A stretch of 22,454 bases of DNA from Candidatus Limivicinus faecipullorum (GCA_018711755.1 DVHY01000069.1:1-22454); one strand, 5' to 3'; positions 14,597 through 22,215 are shown, counted from the first letter of the stretch. Translations and numbers: made by a program. The notes: generated by a model not told the origin, from the letters alone.

Positions 14597-15938
14597 AGTT
14601 ATTAAACTCCGTTTCGTTGGTGAAGAATCTGTGTTCACCGGTGGCGGTGTCCAGAGCATAGTAGTAATAGCCGGTGCTCTCCGGGTTCAGGGCGGCAGTG
14701 ATGGAGGCCATGCCCGGGTTGCATATGGGTGTTGGGGGCAAGCCGGTGCGGATACGGGTGTTGTAGGGGCTGTCAGTCTGGAGCATCTCGGCGGTGGGCG
14801 CCCCCTCATGGTCCGGGTATTCGTAGAGGACGGAGGCGTCTATGCCCAGCTGCATCCCCGCATAGATACGGTTATATATGACCGAGGCTATAAGGGCACG
14901 TTCGGCGTCATTGGCCGCCTCCTTCTCGATAAGAGAGGCCACATTGACTATCTCCCGCATGGACATGTTCATGTCGGAAGCCTGCTTGAGCATGTCTGCG
15001 GTCTGCTTGTAGTAGAAGGTCTCAAGCATCTTGTTGATGGCGCTGGAAGCCTGCATGCCCACATAGAACTCATAGGTGTCCGGGAAGAGGAAGCCCTCCA
15101 GACGGGTAGCGTCGCCCTCCTCCATGCCCTCCAGGAAGCTGTAATTGAACTTGTCGTTTGCGGCCGATTCCATCAGCTCATCATAGGAGCAGACGTTCAT
15201 CTCCTCCAGGCGCTGGAATATCTGGCGCATGGTGAAGCCCTCCGGCAAGGTCACGTCCACGGTGACTGTGGAGGCGGAGCCCGCCCGCATATTCTGGATA
15301 AGGGCACGGTAGTCAAATGTGGATTTCAGCTCATACTCTCCGGGGCTGACCTTTTCGCTGGCTGTGGATATCTTGCAGAAGACATTGAAAAGCCACTTGT
15401 ATTCTATAAGCCCGGCCTCTTTCAGAGCGTCGGTGACATAGTCCATATCCGCGTAGGTGACTCTCTCGGTGCCGGTCTTGTTGCCCTCCTCGTCATAGGT
15501 GTCCACCGTCTCGGAGCTGAAGATGGACATGGGCAGGGTGACTACGGCGGTGAACTCATCCTTGTTCAGGGCCAGCATATCGCTGGCAGCCATCCAGGCC
15601 AGGCAGGCAAGGACCACGCTGACGCAGGCGATGAACACGAAATACATTATCCCTCCCATGCAGCCGGAGTGATATTCATGGCTCTGGCGCACAGGGTGAT
15701 AATCCCGCTCCGACTCCTCGTCCCCGGTATAGTTGCTGGGGCCGTGGCCGGAGTCGTCGGTGAGGAGCTTGTCCATAGCCTTCACGGGCGAGCGCAGCTC
15801 CTTGAGTGTTTCCTTAACAGCCCGCTTCTTTTTGGGTTTTGTCTTTTCCGTCTCTTTCTTTTCGGCCTGGTCTTCGCTGTTTATGGCCTTGTCGTGGATA
15901 CGGAATATCTCATTTATCTTGTCAATATCGCCTGGCAT
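14571..15938 (-). CDS. mltG: Endolytic transglycosylase MltG
   Basis: MltG cuts nascent peptidoglycan strands, setting glycan length at the outer face of the membrane. From the ATG at 15936-15938 (GGAG at 6-nt spacing) it is 455 aa; an ATG four codons upstream has a weaker site. Residues 1-95 are a charged cytoplasmic region (Lys/Glu-rich at 25-45), a single helix spans about 97-119, and the YceG fold follows. The motif LEGFLFPDTYEF (280-291) holds the catalytic Glu281. ASLIEKEA, YNTRIRTGLPPTPICNPG and YYYALDTATGEHRFF are all characteristic of MltG. The 3' end overlaps the U32 gene. The upstream gap is shared with a divergent Cys-rich peptide gene. Confidence 0.95.
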   Translation of the reverse strand: MPGDIDKINEIFRIHDKAINSEDQAEKKETEKTKPKKKRAVKETLKELRSPVKAMDKLLTDDSGHGPSNYTGDEESERDYHPVRQSHEYHSGCMGGIMYFVFIACVSVVLACLAWMAASDMLALNKDEFTAVVTLPMSIFSSETVDTYDEEGNKTGTERVTYADMDYVTDALKEAGLIEYKWLFNVFCKISTASEKVSPGEYELKSTFDYRALIQNMRAGSASTVTVDVTLPEGFTMRQIFQRLEEMNVCSYDELMESAANDKFNYSFLEGMEEGDATRLEGFLFPDTYEFYVGMQASSAINKMLETFYYKQTADMLKQASDMNMSMREIVNVASLIEKEAANDAERALIASVIYNRIYAGMQLGIDASVLYEYPDHEGAPTAEMLQTDSPYNTRIRTGLPPTPICNPGMASITAALNPESTGYYYYALDTATGEHRFFTNETEFNNFVATQDYS

Positions 15939-16192
15939 AGTGTTCTCCATTCTGCCGCCTGTATCTGGGACACGGCCCTCCCTGCGGCAAGGGAAAGGGC
16001 CGGACTGAATTCCGGGTTTTTTATCCCTGCCCCGGTTTTTGAAGTAGCACCGGGGCGGAAAGCTGCATATTATGGCACGAGCGCTGGGGGAGATTCCCCT
16101 GCCGCCATTACACAGTTTCCGGGATATACCGCCGCCGTCCGTGCGCCCCGGCGGTCAAAATCAAAAACATGGCACGGAGAAAGGGTTCAAAT
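15939..16192. other. Divergent intergenic region between mltG and the Cys-rich peptide gene
   Basis: No sure promoter was fixed in either direction. Visible elements are a hairpin with arms ACCGGGG/CCCCGGT (about 16035-16056), a short palindrome GGGGA-GAT-TCCCC (16087-16099), and CATATTATG on the plus strand (16066-16074), which loosely resembles a SigK-type -10 (CATAnnnTA) with an AC 15 nt upstream. Confidence 0.35.
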
Positions 16193-16333
16193 ATGTTCTG
16201 CAACAACTGTAACAGCTCTATCTGGCTCATCATCCTCATAATCATCCTCTTCGGCTGCGGATGCGGCAACAACTGCGGATGCGGCTGCGACAGCGGCAAC
16301 AGCTGCAACAACAACTGCGGCTGCGGCTGCTGA
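16193..16333 (+). CDS. 46-aa Cys/Gly/Asn-rich membrane peptide (chorion-like HCB type)
   Basis: The ATG at 16193-16195 follows GGAGAAAGGG at about 7-8 nt and the ORF ends at TGA 16331-16333, ten nt before a perfect terminator, so it is expressed as its own unit. The peptide opens with MFCNNCNSS, has one hydrophobic helix (residues 10-20, IWLIILIIILF), then a tail made of CGC, CGCG and NNC units. Eleven of 46 residues are Cys (3, 6, 22, 24, 28, 30, 32, 38, 42, 44, 46). Similar tiny proteins occur in gut Clostridia under the database name chorion class high-cysteine protein; no function is established that I know. The Cys tail could bind metal, crosslink by disulfides or be processed, all inference. 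An in-frame ATG at 16169 lacks a ribosome site. Confidence 0.8.
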   Translation: MFCNNCNSSIWLIILIIILFGCGCGNNCGCGCDSGNSCNNNCGCGC

Positions 16334-16343
16334 GCTTCTCTAC

Positions 16344-16374
16344 GGAGCATCGAAAGATGCTCCTTTTTCTTTTT
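16344..16374 (+). terminator. Rho-independent terminator of the Cys-rich peptide gene
   Basis: A perfect 8-bp stem (16344-16351 with 16356-16363) with a GAAA tetraloop is followed by TTTTTCTTTTT. Read on the minus strand it ends the thymidylate kinase gene region but lacks a T-run there. Confidence 0.92.
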
Positions 16375-17051
16375 CAGCCCAGCCCCAGCTCCCTGAGGAT
16401 TATCCTGAATATCTCCAGATTCTTCTCGTCCACATCCCGTTCCCGGCCGTCTTTCAGATAATCTATTTTTATCCAGCCGTAATAGTCCGCCGCCTTTCTG
16501 GCGGTCTCCAGGCAGCGGCGGAGATACTCCGCATCCTTTTCGTGGATGTCGGCGCTGGTGTGGGTGTTCTGCTGGCGGCGGGCCATGCGGCTCATGGAGG
16601 TCTCCACGTCCACGTCCAGATATATTACCAGGTCCGGCTTGGGCAGGCCCATCTTTACATATTCCAGGTCGTAGAGCCACTGGAAAAACTCAGGCAATTC
16701 CGACCCCGGCAGCTTGGAGCCCTGATGGACGGCGTTGGATGTGGTGTAGCGGTCGGAGAGTATGAGTCCTCCGCTCTCGTACACCTTGCCCCAGTCCTCC
16801 CTGTAGGAGGCAAAACGGTCCACCGCGTAAAAGGTAGAGGCGGCATAGGGGTTCACATCCCCCGGACGGCTGCCGAACTGTCCCGACAGGTACATGCGGA
16901 TAAGGGCGCTGCTGTCCTTATCGTATCTGGGGAACACTATATGATTATAGTCTATATTGCTGTTTTCCATTCTGGCGCAGAGACGGCGGTATTGGGCGGA
17001 CTTGCCGCTGCCGTCTATGCCCTCCAGCACTATCAGTTTACCCTTGCTCAC
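16374..17051 (-). CDS. Thymidylate kinase-like nucleotide kinase
   Basis: This 225-aa kinase has the P-loop GIDGSGKS (residues 11-18), the DRY motif (SDRYTTSN, about 97-104) and a LID-like Arg-rich segment (SRMARRQQ), as in dTMP kinases that make dTDP for DNA synthesis. Instead of the bacterial Tmk motif FxREPGGT after the P-loop it has FPRYDKDSSALIRMYLSGQF, so it belongs to a variant thymidylate/deoxynucleoside kinase branch; for that reason no symbol is given. The start is GTG at 17049-17051 behind AAGGAG (5-nt spacing); a GTG at 17072 overlapping the sir2 stop is less likely. It lies 17 nt after sir2 and is presumably cotranscribed. No terminator with a T-run was seen after it on this strand. 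Confidence 0.85.
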   Translation of the reverse strand: MSKGKLIVLEGIDGSGKSAQYRRLCARMENSNIDYNHIVFPRYDKDSSALIRMYLSGQFGSRPGDVNPYAASTFYAVDRFASYREDWGKVYESGGLILSDRYTTSNAVHQGSKLPGSELPEFFQWLYDLEYVKMGLPKPDLVIYLDVDVETSMSRMARRQQNTHTSADIHEKDAEYLRRCLETARKAADYYGWIKIDYLKDGRERDVDEKNLEIFRIILRELGLG

Positions 17052-17068
17052 TTTAGCTCCTTGGCCGG

Positions 17069-17794
17069 TCACACCCTGCTGAACACTTCGCCTATCTTCT
17101 CATGGATTATAAGGTCCGCATAGCTGTCATAGGGTGTCTCACTGAGATTTATCAGCACCAGCTTGTTTCCTCTGTAGTAATTTATAAGTCCCGCCGCGGG
17201 ATATACGTTAAGGGAGGTCCCGCCGATGATAAGTATATCCGCATTGCGGATATAGGCTATGGACCGGCGGAGTATGTCCTCGTCCAGGGCTTCCTCGTAG
17301 AGGACGATATCAGGCCGGATCACCCCGCCGCAGGAGCATCTGGGCACTCCCGTGCCCTTGTTCATCTGCTCTGCAGGATAGGGCCTGCGGCAGCGGGAAC
17401 AGTAGGCTCTGAGTATACTGCCGTGGAGCTCCAGGACGTTTTTGCTGCCGGCTGCCTGGTGCAGCCCGTCTATGTTCTGGGTTATCACCGCCTTGAGCTT
17501 GCCCTCCTGCTCCAGCTGGGCCAGGCGCAGATGGGCCCGGTTGGGCTTCACCCCGTCTATCACCAGTTTCTCCCGATGGAAGCGGTAGTACTCCTCCGGG
17601 TCACGCTCAAAAAAACTGTGGCTCAAAATGGTCTCCGGCGGGTATTTCCACTTCTGGTTATACAGGCCGTCCACGCTGCGGAAGTCCGGGATGCCGCTCT
17701 CGGTACTCACCCCGGCGCCGCCGAAAAACACGATGTTGTCGCTTTCCGCTATCATTTCCCTGAGCTTTGCTATCTTGTCTTCCACGCCTGTCAC
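17069..17794 (-). CDS. NAD-dependent protein deacylase (Sir2 family)
   Basis: The 241-aa protein removes acyl groups from protein lysines using NAD, yielding nicotinamide and O-acyl-ADP-ribose. Visible motifs: GAGVSTESGIPDFRS (26-40, NAD loop), TQNIDGLH (105-112), catalytic His124 in LELHGS, zinc ligands C132, C135, C153 and C155, and GTSLNVYPA (192-200). All catalytic parts are present and the length is standard. The annotated start is GTG at 17792-17794, with only a weak GGCG site; a second GTG three codons on is equally possible. A clear TATAAT promoter lies just upstream (17822-17850). It is followed closely by the thymidylate kinase-like gene. The substrate range (acetyl or longer acyl) cannot be read with confidence. 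Confidence 0.94.
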   Translation of the reverse strand: MTGVEDKIAKLREMIAESDNIVFFGGAGVSTESGIPDFRSVDGLYNQKWKYPPETILSHSFFERDPEEYYRFHREKLVIDGVKPNRAHLRLAQLEQEGKLKAVITQNIDGLHQAAGSKNVLELHGSILRAYCSRCRRPYPAEQMNKGTGVPRCSCGGVIRPDIVLYEEALDEDILRRSIAYIRNADILIIGGTSLNVYPAAGLINYYRGNKLVLINLSETPYDSYADLIIHEKIGEVFSRV

Positions 17795-17821
17795 CGCCTT
17801 TTAAAGTATATCAGCTTTTGT

Positions 17822-17850
17822 ATTATATACGAACAATATGAACTTTTCAA
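17822..17850 (-). promoter_or_regulatory. Promoter of the sir2-kinase unit
   Basis: On the minus strand TTGAAA (17845-17850), a 17-bp spacer and a perfect TATAAT (17822-17827) define a strong sigma-70-type promoter. It starts 4 nt after the glycerate kinase stop, so that gene has no terminator of its own before it. The predicted start is near 17815. Confidence 0.88.
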
Positions 17851-17854
17851 TTAT

Positions 17855-18967
17855 TTACATATATTCCGGCAAGACTTTTGCCGCAAGTTCAGCCAGCTCC
17901 CGGCGGCAGCAGTCTCTCAGCTGCTCCATGTCCCGGCCCTCCGGGCCGCAGGCATAGTATGCGCTGATGCCCTCCTTGAGGCACAGCTCAGCCCCCTTGC
18001 CCAGGCAACCTGCCAGAGCTATGCAGGGCACGCCCTTGGCCTTTGCCCGGCGGGACACTCCTACCGGAACCTTCCCGGCCATGCTCTGGCCGTCCAGCCT
18101 GCCCTCCCCGGTTATAACCAGCTCCGCCGTGTCCAGCATTTCGTCAAAGCCCACACTGTCCAACAGCAGCTCAATGCCCGGGGTCAGTTCCCCGTCAAGG
18201 AAGGCCAGCACTCCGGCCCCCAGTCCTCCGGCGGCTCCTGCCCCCGGAACTTCGGCTACATCTTTGCCCAGGTCCCATTCTATCACCCGGGCAAAATGGG
18301 CCATGGCCCCGTCGTGGGGGACTATCTGTTCCGGCTTCAGGCCCTTCTGGGGGCCGAACACGGCGGCGGCTCCCCGCTCACCGCAGAGGGGATTGTCCAC
18401 GTCGCAGGCGGCCCGGACCTGAAGCTCCGGTCTGTGCTCCGGTGGCAATATCTTTTCCACCTTCCACAGGTTCCCGGCCATGGGCGCTATATCCCCGCCG
18501 TCGGCGTCTAAGAAACGATAGCCCAAAGCTGCCGCCATGCCTATGCCGCAGTCGTTGGTGGCGCTGCCGCCAAGGCCCAGCAGCAGCTTCCCGCAGCCCA
18601 GAGCGGCGATGTGCTCAATCAGCTCCCCCACTCCGTAGGTGGTGGCAGTGAGAGGCTCCAATTCCCCGCCCATCAAAGGCAGACCGGCGCAGGCGGCCAT
18701 CTCCGCAACGGCGCTGCCGTCAGGGAGGATGCAGTACTCGGCCTCTACCGGTCCGCCCTTGGGCCCGGTTACGGTAAGGCTGCGTCTCTCCCCGCCGATA
18801 AGGGAGAGATAGGAGGCGCACATGCCCTCGCCTCCGTCGGACATGGGGATGCACAATATCTCCGCCTCAGGGCAGAGCTTCTTTGCTTCCCCGGCTATGA
18901 TATTGCAGACCTCTCTAGCCTCCAGAGTGCCTTTGAATGAATCCGGTGCAATTACTATCCTTTTCAT
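17855..18967 (-). CDS. Glycerate kinase (GlxK/GarK family)
   Basis: The protein phosphorylates D-glycerate (to 2- or 3-phosphoglycerate depending on the member), feeding glycolysis or serine metabolism. It is 370 aa from the ATG at 18965-18967, which has a GGGGG site five nt upstream; a GTG six codons earlier is less likely. The opening KRIVIAPDSFKGTL, the SDGGEG motif (about 44-49), the stretch LGLGGSATNDCGIGMAAALG and the late ITGEGRLDGQS motif are all diagnostic of the family, and length is normal (about 370-380). It follows the cyclodeaminase-family gene after a hairpin, so it may be partly cotranscribed with prfC. Serine and one-carbon metabolism could link the two genes, but that is weak inference. 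Confidence 0.95.
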   Translation of the reverse strand: MKRIVIAPDSFKGTLEAREVCNIIAGEAKKLCPEAEILCIPMSDGGEGMCASYLSLIGGERRSLTVTGPKGGPVEAEYCILPDGSAVAEMAACAGLPLMGGELEPLTATTYGVGELIEHIAALGCGKLLLGLGGSATNDCGIGMAAALGYRFLDADGGDIAPMAGNLWKVEKILPPEHRPELQVRAACDVDNPLCGERGAAAVFGPQKGLKPEQIVPHDGAMAHFARVIEWDLGKDVAEVPGAGAAGGLGAGVLAFLDGELTPGIELLLDSVGFDEMLDTAELVITGEGRLDGQSMAGKVPVGVSRRAKAKGVPCIALAGCLGKGAELCLKEGISAYYACGPEGRDMEQLRDCCRRELAELAAKVLPEYM

Positions 18968-18985
18968 AACAGCCCCCTTTTCCAC

Positions 18986-19018
18986 AAAAGGCAGGCGGAT
19001 GGTTTATCTGCCTGCCTT
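18986..19018 (-). terminator. Possible weak terminator or attenuator between cyclodeaminase-family gene and glycerate kinase
   Basis: A 9-bp stem (18988-18996 with 19010-19018; GGCAGGC/GCCTGCC core) with a 13-nt loop follows the cyclodeaminase-family stop by 5 nt. On the minus strand only four T follow (TTTTG), so termination would be partial. Confidence 0.5.
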
Positions 19019-19023
19019 GATTT

Positions 19024-19635
19024 TCAGTTCCTTTCCCTCAGCCGTGCCCGGATCGCCCCGGCGGCAGACTCCAGCTGCTCCATGAGCAGCTCATTCTCCC
19101 GGCGGGTGACGAAACGATAGGTCTCGTCGCTGCAATATGAGGCCATGTCCAGGATGAAATCCCGGGCGCAGGAGGCAGATGCCACGGCAAGTTCCGTGCT
19201 CTCCGCCAGGTAGTGGGCGGCCTCCCCGGGGCACAGGGCGCAGAGTTCCTCCGTGAGCTCCAGGAGCTTTCCCATCATGTTCACGATCTCGGCGCATATG
19301 GCGGAAGCGGGCTGCCTGGCCGCTTCAATGGCCCTGGGCTCTCCCTCTTTTAAGGCCCGGTTCAAAGGGCCCCGGCACTTCACATCCTCGTCGATGAGGT
19401 GGACCATGTAGTTTCTCAGTATCTCCCCGTTGCGGCAGATGTAGTCCAGGCGCTCATTGCCCTTCATGGTCTTCGCGGCGGCCGCCGCCCCACGGCACAT
19501 GAGGGCTGCCGCTATGGACGCTGCTGCGGCAGCTCCGCTGCCGGTCTCCAGGCGGCTGTCCGGGTCGGCAAGGGCCTGGCTCAGTTCCTCCATGGTCTTC
19601 TTTTTATATACTTCCACAAGTATCTTTTCCGCCAC
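19024..19635 (-). CDS. Cyclodeaminase/cyclohydrolase family protein (FTCD C-terminal-like)
   Basis: This 203-aa, all-helical, Ala-rich protein resembles the C-terminal domain of formiminotransferase-cyclodeaminase and stand-alone methenyl-THF cyclohydrolases of one-carbon metabolism. It has the LADPDS segment and an Ala/Gly-rich helix start (TGSGAAAAASIAAALMCRGA, about 31-50) where the family normally shows PGGGSAAALAGALGAAL, and length matches the family (about 200-210). The loop is changed (ETGSG instead of PGGGS), so catalytic ability is doubtful. The start is GTG at 19633-19635 with AAGGAG seven nt upstream. It begins 15 nt after the prfC stop and is probably cotranscribed with it. I am moderately sure of the family and unsure of activity. 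Confidence 0.68.
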   Translation of the reverse strand: MAEKILVEVYKKKTMEELSQALADPDSRLETGSGAAAAASIAAALMCRGAAAAAKTMKGNERLDYICRNGEILRNYMVHLIDEDVKCRGPLNRALKEGEPRAIEAARQPASAICAEIVNMMGKLLELTEELCALCPGEAAHYLAESTELAVASASCARDFILDMASYCSDETYRFVTRRENELLMEQLESAAGAIRARLRERN

Positions 19636-19650
19636 GGTGAGACTCCTTTC

Positions 19651-21243
19651 TCAATCCCGGTTGAATTCCCTCAGGACCAGGCCCTCGTTCTTCTGCAATG
19701 CCCAGTTTATGCACCACTCGGAGGTGAACAGCAGCAGGTCGTTGCCCTTGAAGTCCTGGACCCATTTTGTATCGCTGGTGAGGTTCAGCTCGTTTATCTT
19801 CACATTCTCGCTGTCCACCCAGCGCACCAGCTCATAGGGCATGGCCCGGCGGCGCACGTCCACGCCGTACTCGGTTTTCAGCCGGTACTCCAGCACCTCG
19901 AACTGCAGCACGCCCACGACCCCCACGATGACCTCCTCCACGCCGGTGAAGGGCTCGTGGAAGATCTGGATGGCGCCCTCCTGGGCTATCTGGGTGATGC
20001 CCTTTTCAAACTGCTTGCGCTTCATGGTGTCAATGCGCTCCACGGCGGCAAAGTGCTCGGGAGCAAAGGTGGGTATGCCCTCAAAACAGACGTTCATGCC
20101 CTTTTCGCATATGGTGTCCCCTATGGAGAAGATGCCCGGGTCAAACACGCCTATGATGTCCCCGGCGTAGGCCTCGTCAATAATGGTGCGGTCCTGGGCC
20201 ATGAGCTGCTGGGGCTGGGCCAGGCGCAGGACCTTCCCGCCCTGGACGTGGTAATACTCCTTGTCCCGCTGGAAGCGGCCGGAGCAGATGCGCATGAATG
20301 CTATCCTGTCCCGGTGGGCCTTGTTCATGTTGGCCTGTATCTTGAATACAAAGGCGGAGAAGCCCGGGTCGGTGGGTTCCACTATGTCATCCCCGGATAT
20401 CCTGGCCAGGGGCGGCATGGTCATTTTCAGGAAGCTCTCCAGGAAGGGCTCCACGCCGAAGTTGTTCAGGGCCGAGCCGAAGAACACCGGGCTGAGTCTT
20501 CCCTTGCGCACCTCGTTGATGTCAAAGTCATAGCCCGCTCCGTCCAGCAGCTCAATGTCGTCGGACAGGGTCTGGCGCAGCCGGGGACCGATGAGCTCGT
20601 CCAGCTTCTCCGTCTCGTCAAGGCGGCACTCTATGGCCTTTATCCGGCTCTGGCCCCGGTGAAATTCGTTGAAGGCCAGTATCTCCTGCTTCTCCCGGTC
20701 ATACACGCCCTTGAACTCCTGGCCGCAGCCTATGGGCCAGTTCATGGGGTAGGTGCCGATGCCGAACTCGTTTTCCAGCTGCTCCATCAGATCATAGGGG
20801 CTGCGGGCCTCCCGGTCCAGCTTGTTGATAAAGGTAAAGATGGGGATATGGCGCATGGCGCATATCTTGAAGAGCTTTCTGGTCTGGGGCTCTATGCCCT
20901 TGGCGGCGTCGATGACCATCACCGCCGAGTCCGCCGCCATAAGGGTGCGGTAGGTATCCTCGGAGAAGTCCTGGTGTCCCGGAGTGTCCAGGATGTTTAT
21001 ACAATAGCCCTCGTACTCAAACTGCATGACGGAGGAGGTTATGGATATACCTCTCTGCTTTTCCAGCTCCATCCAGTCGGAGACCGCATGGCGGGCGGTG
21101 GCCTTGCCCTTTACGGAGCCGGCCAGCTGTATGGCCCCGCCGTAGAGCAGCAGCTTTTCCGTCAGGGTGGTCTTACCGGCGTCCGGGTGGGATATGATGG
21201 CGAAAGTCCTCCGCCGCTCTATCTCTTTTACTAAATCTGGCAT
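19651..21243 (-). CDS. prfC: Peptide chain release factor 3
   Basis: RF3 is the GTPase that ejects RF1/RF2 from the ribosome after peptide release. This 530-aa protein has G1 SHPDAGKTT (18-26), switch I RGISITSSVM (64-73), G3 DTPGHQDF (86-93) and G4 NKLD (140-143), then the EF-Tu-like domain II and the RF3 C-terminal domain with the family motifs GVVGVLQFEVLEYRL and RWV. E. coli RF3 has 529 residues, so this is full length. The ATG at 21241-21243 follows a GAAGGAAGAAG purine-rich site. It has its own TTTACT/TATAAT promoter and leads a unit with the cyclodeaminase-family gene and possibly glycerate kinase. Confidence 0.97.
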   Translation of the reverse strand: MPDLVKEIERRRTFAIISHPDAGKTTLTEKLLLYGGAIQLAGSVKGKATARHAVSDWMELEKQRGISITSSVMQFEYEGYCINILDTPGHQDFSEDTYRTLMAADSAVMVIDAAKGIEPQTRKLFKICAMRHIPIFTFINKLDREARSPYDLMEQLENEFGIGTYPMNWPIGCGQEFKGVYDREKQEILAFNEFHRGQSRIKAIECRLDETEKLDELIGPRLRQTLSDDIELLDGAGYDFDINEVRKGRLSPVFFGSALNNFGVEPFLESFLKMTMPPLARISGDDIVEPTDPGFSAFVFKIQANMNKAHRDRIAFMRICSGRFQRDKEYYHVQGGKVLRLAQPQQLMAQDRTIIDEAYAGDIIGVFDPGIFSIGDTICEKGMNVCFEGIPTFAPEHFAAVERIDTMKRKQFEKGITQIAQEGAIQIFHEPFTGVEEVIVGVVGVLQFEVLEYRLKTEYGVDVRRRAMPYELVRWVDSENVKINELNLTSDTKWVQDFKGNDLLLFTSEWCINWALQKNEGLVLREFNRD

Positions 21244-21275
21244 AATCTTCTTCCTTCAAATAATCTAACCGTGAT

Positions 21276-21304
21276 ATTATATATGTTAGGCACCGAAAAG
21301 TAAA
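21276..21304 (-). promoter_or_regulatory. prfC promoter
   Basis: On the minus strand TTTACT (21299-21304), a 17-bp spacer and TATAAT (21276-21281). The -35 overlaps the last codons of the FliB-like gene, whose stop is at 21286-21288. The predicted start is near 21269. Confidence 0.8.
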
Positions 21305-22185
21305 GGGTTTATTGCCTCCGTTATCCTGGCTATGTTCTCGTCGGAATACTCTATCTCCGAGGAATAGAGGCGCACAAGCTCCGTAAGCTCTCCCTCGCTC
21401 TGCTCCAGGGCGGAGATGAGGCGCAGGCTCAGGATACAAAACTGCAAAAGCAGCGCCGCCTCCCGGCGGTTTTCGGCGGAGGCAAAGTGGCGGTAGATAA
21501 AATATTGCAGCAGCCGGGTGTGGGCCGTGTCCCCGGGCAGCTCCCCGTCCGCAGGCCCAAGGTTCTCCAGAGCCGCCGTCCAGGTCTCGTCCAGGCGCTC
21601 CAGGCCCAGGTAAAAGTCCCGCCAGTATGCCATGTCGAAACTCAGAGGCTCCATGTCCATCAGGGCGCAGCAGCGGCTTATCCGCTCTTTCATAGGGATG
21701 GCAGTATCAGACAGGATGTCCAGGAGCTGTCGCCGAAGGGCGATGAGCTCCGGCTCTTCATCCTCAAGCTCCCCCTCTGTCTCGTATATGAGCTTCAGGG
21801 GCTTCTCCCCTGTGAGCAGAAGCCTCGCCGCCTCTTCACAGCAGAGGCCCAGGCCCGCCTCCTGCCTCCGGGGGAATTCGTTATAAAATCTGGGGTGCTC
21901 CCGGCAGATGTCGCAGAGCGCGTCCTCCCCCCAGGCCAGGATGAGGCGGCACAGGCCCTTATCATTGAGAAACGGGCAGCGGCCGTCGGCAGTCATTTTA
22001 AAATGGGGTTCCGGGTGGAAGCAGAGCTTTTCTCTCAGCTCATCCCCCAGAGGGCCGGGCAGCTCACTATACAGCTCCGCCGTGTCCTCGTCCACATCTA
22101 TCTCCCAGCCCAGGCAGCAACTGTGGCGGCAGGCGGAGGCCAGGCATTGAAACTCCGGATAGAAATCCGGCTCTACATACAGCAT
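21286..22185 (-). CDS. FliB-like flagellin lysine-N-methylase family protein
   Basis: The 299-aa product fits the FliB/YkgJ-type Cys-rich family, whose Salmonella founder methylates flagellin lysines. N-terminal clusters are visible: C14-x4-C19-x3-C23-C24 followed by LGW, RCPFLNDKGLC (about 69-79), LCDICREHPRFYNEFPRR (about 90-107) and LGLCCEEAARLLL. These Cys probably hold a metal cluster. The C-terminal two-thirds is helical. The preferred ATG is 22183-22185, with GGTGAT just upstream; an ATG six codons earlier has a poor site. No flagellin or other motility gene lies in the window, so the substrate here is unproven and the name is a family label. It diverges from an ECF sigma gene. Confidence 0.82.
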   Translation of the reverse strand: MLYVEPDFYPEFQCLASACRHSCCLGWEIDVDEDTAELYSELPGPLGDELREKLCFHPEPHFKMTADGRCPFLNDKGLCRLILAWGEDALCDICREHPRFYNEFPRRQEAGLGLCCEEAARLLLTGEKPLKLIYETEGELEDEEPELIALRRQLLDILSDTAIPMKERISRCCALMDMEPLSFDMAYWRDFYLGLERLDETWTAALENLGPADGELPGDTAHTRLLQYFIYRHFASAENRREAALLLQFCILSLRLISALEQSEGELTELVRLYSSEIEYSDENIARITEAINPLLFGA

Positions 22186-22215
22186 TATTATCACCGGGGA
22201 CATTTTACTATATAA

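Noticed and set aside
16261..16461. Plus-strand ORF rich in Arg, Gln and Leu
   Set aside because: It is the shifted frame of the CGC-repeat gene and runs through its terminator.
16108..16680. 190-codon minus-strand ORF covering the Cys-rich peptide and part of the kinase gene
   Set aside because: Out of frame with the kinase and antisense to a gene with its own ribosome site and terminator; low-complexity Gln/Leu/Pro translation.
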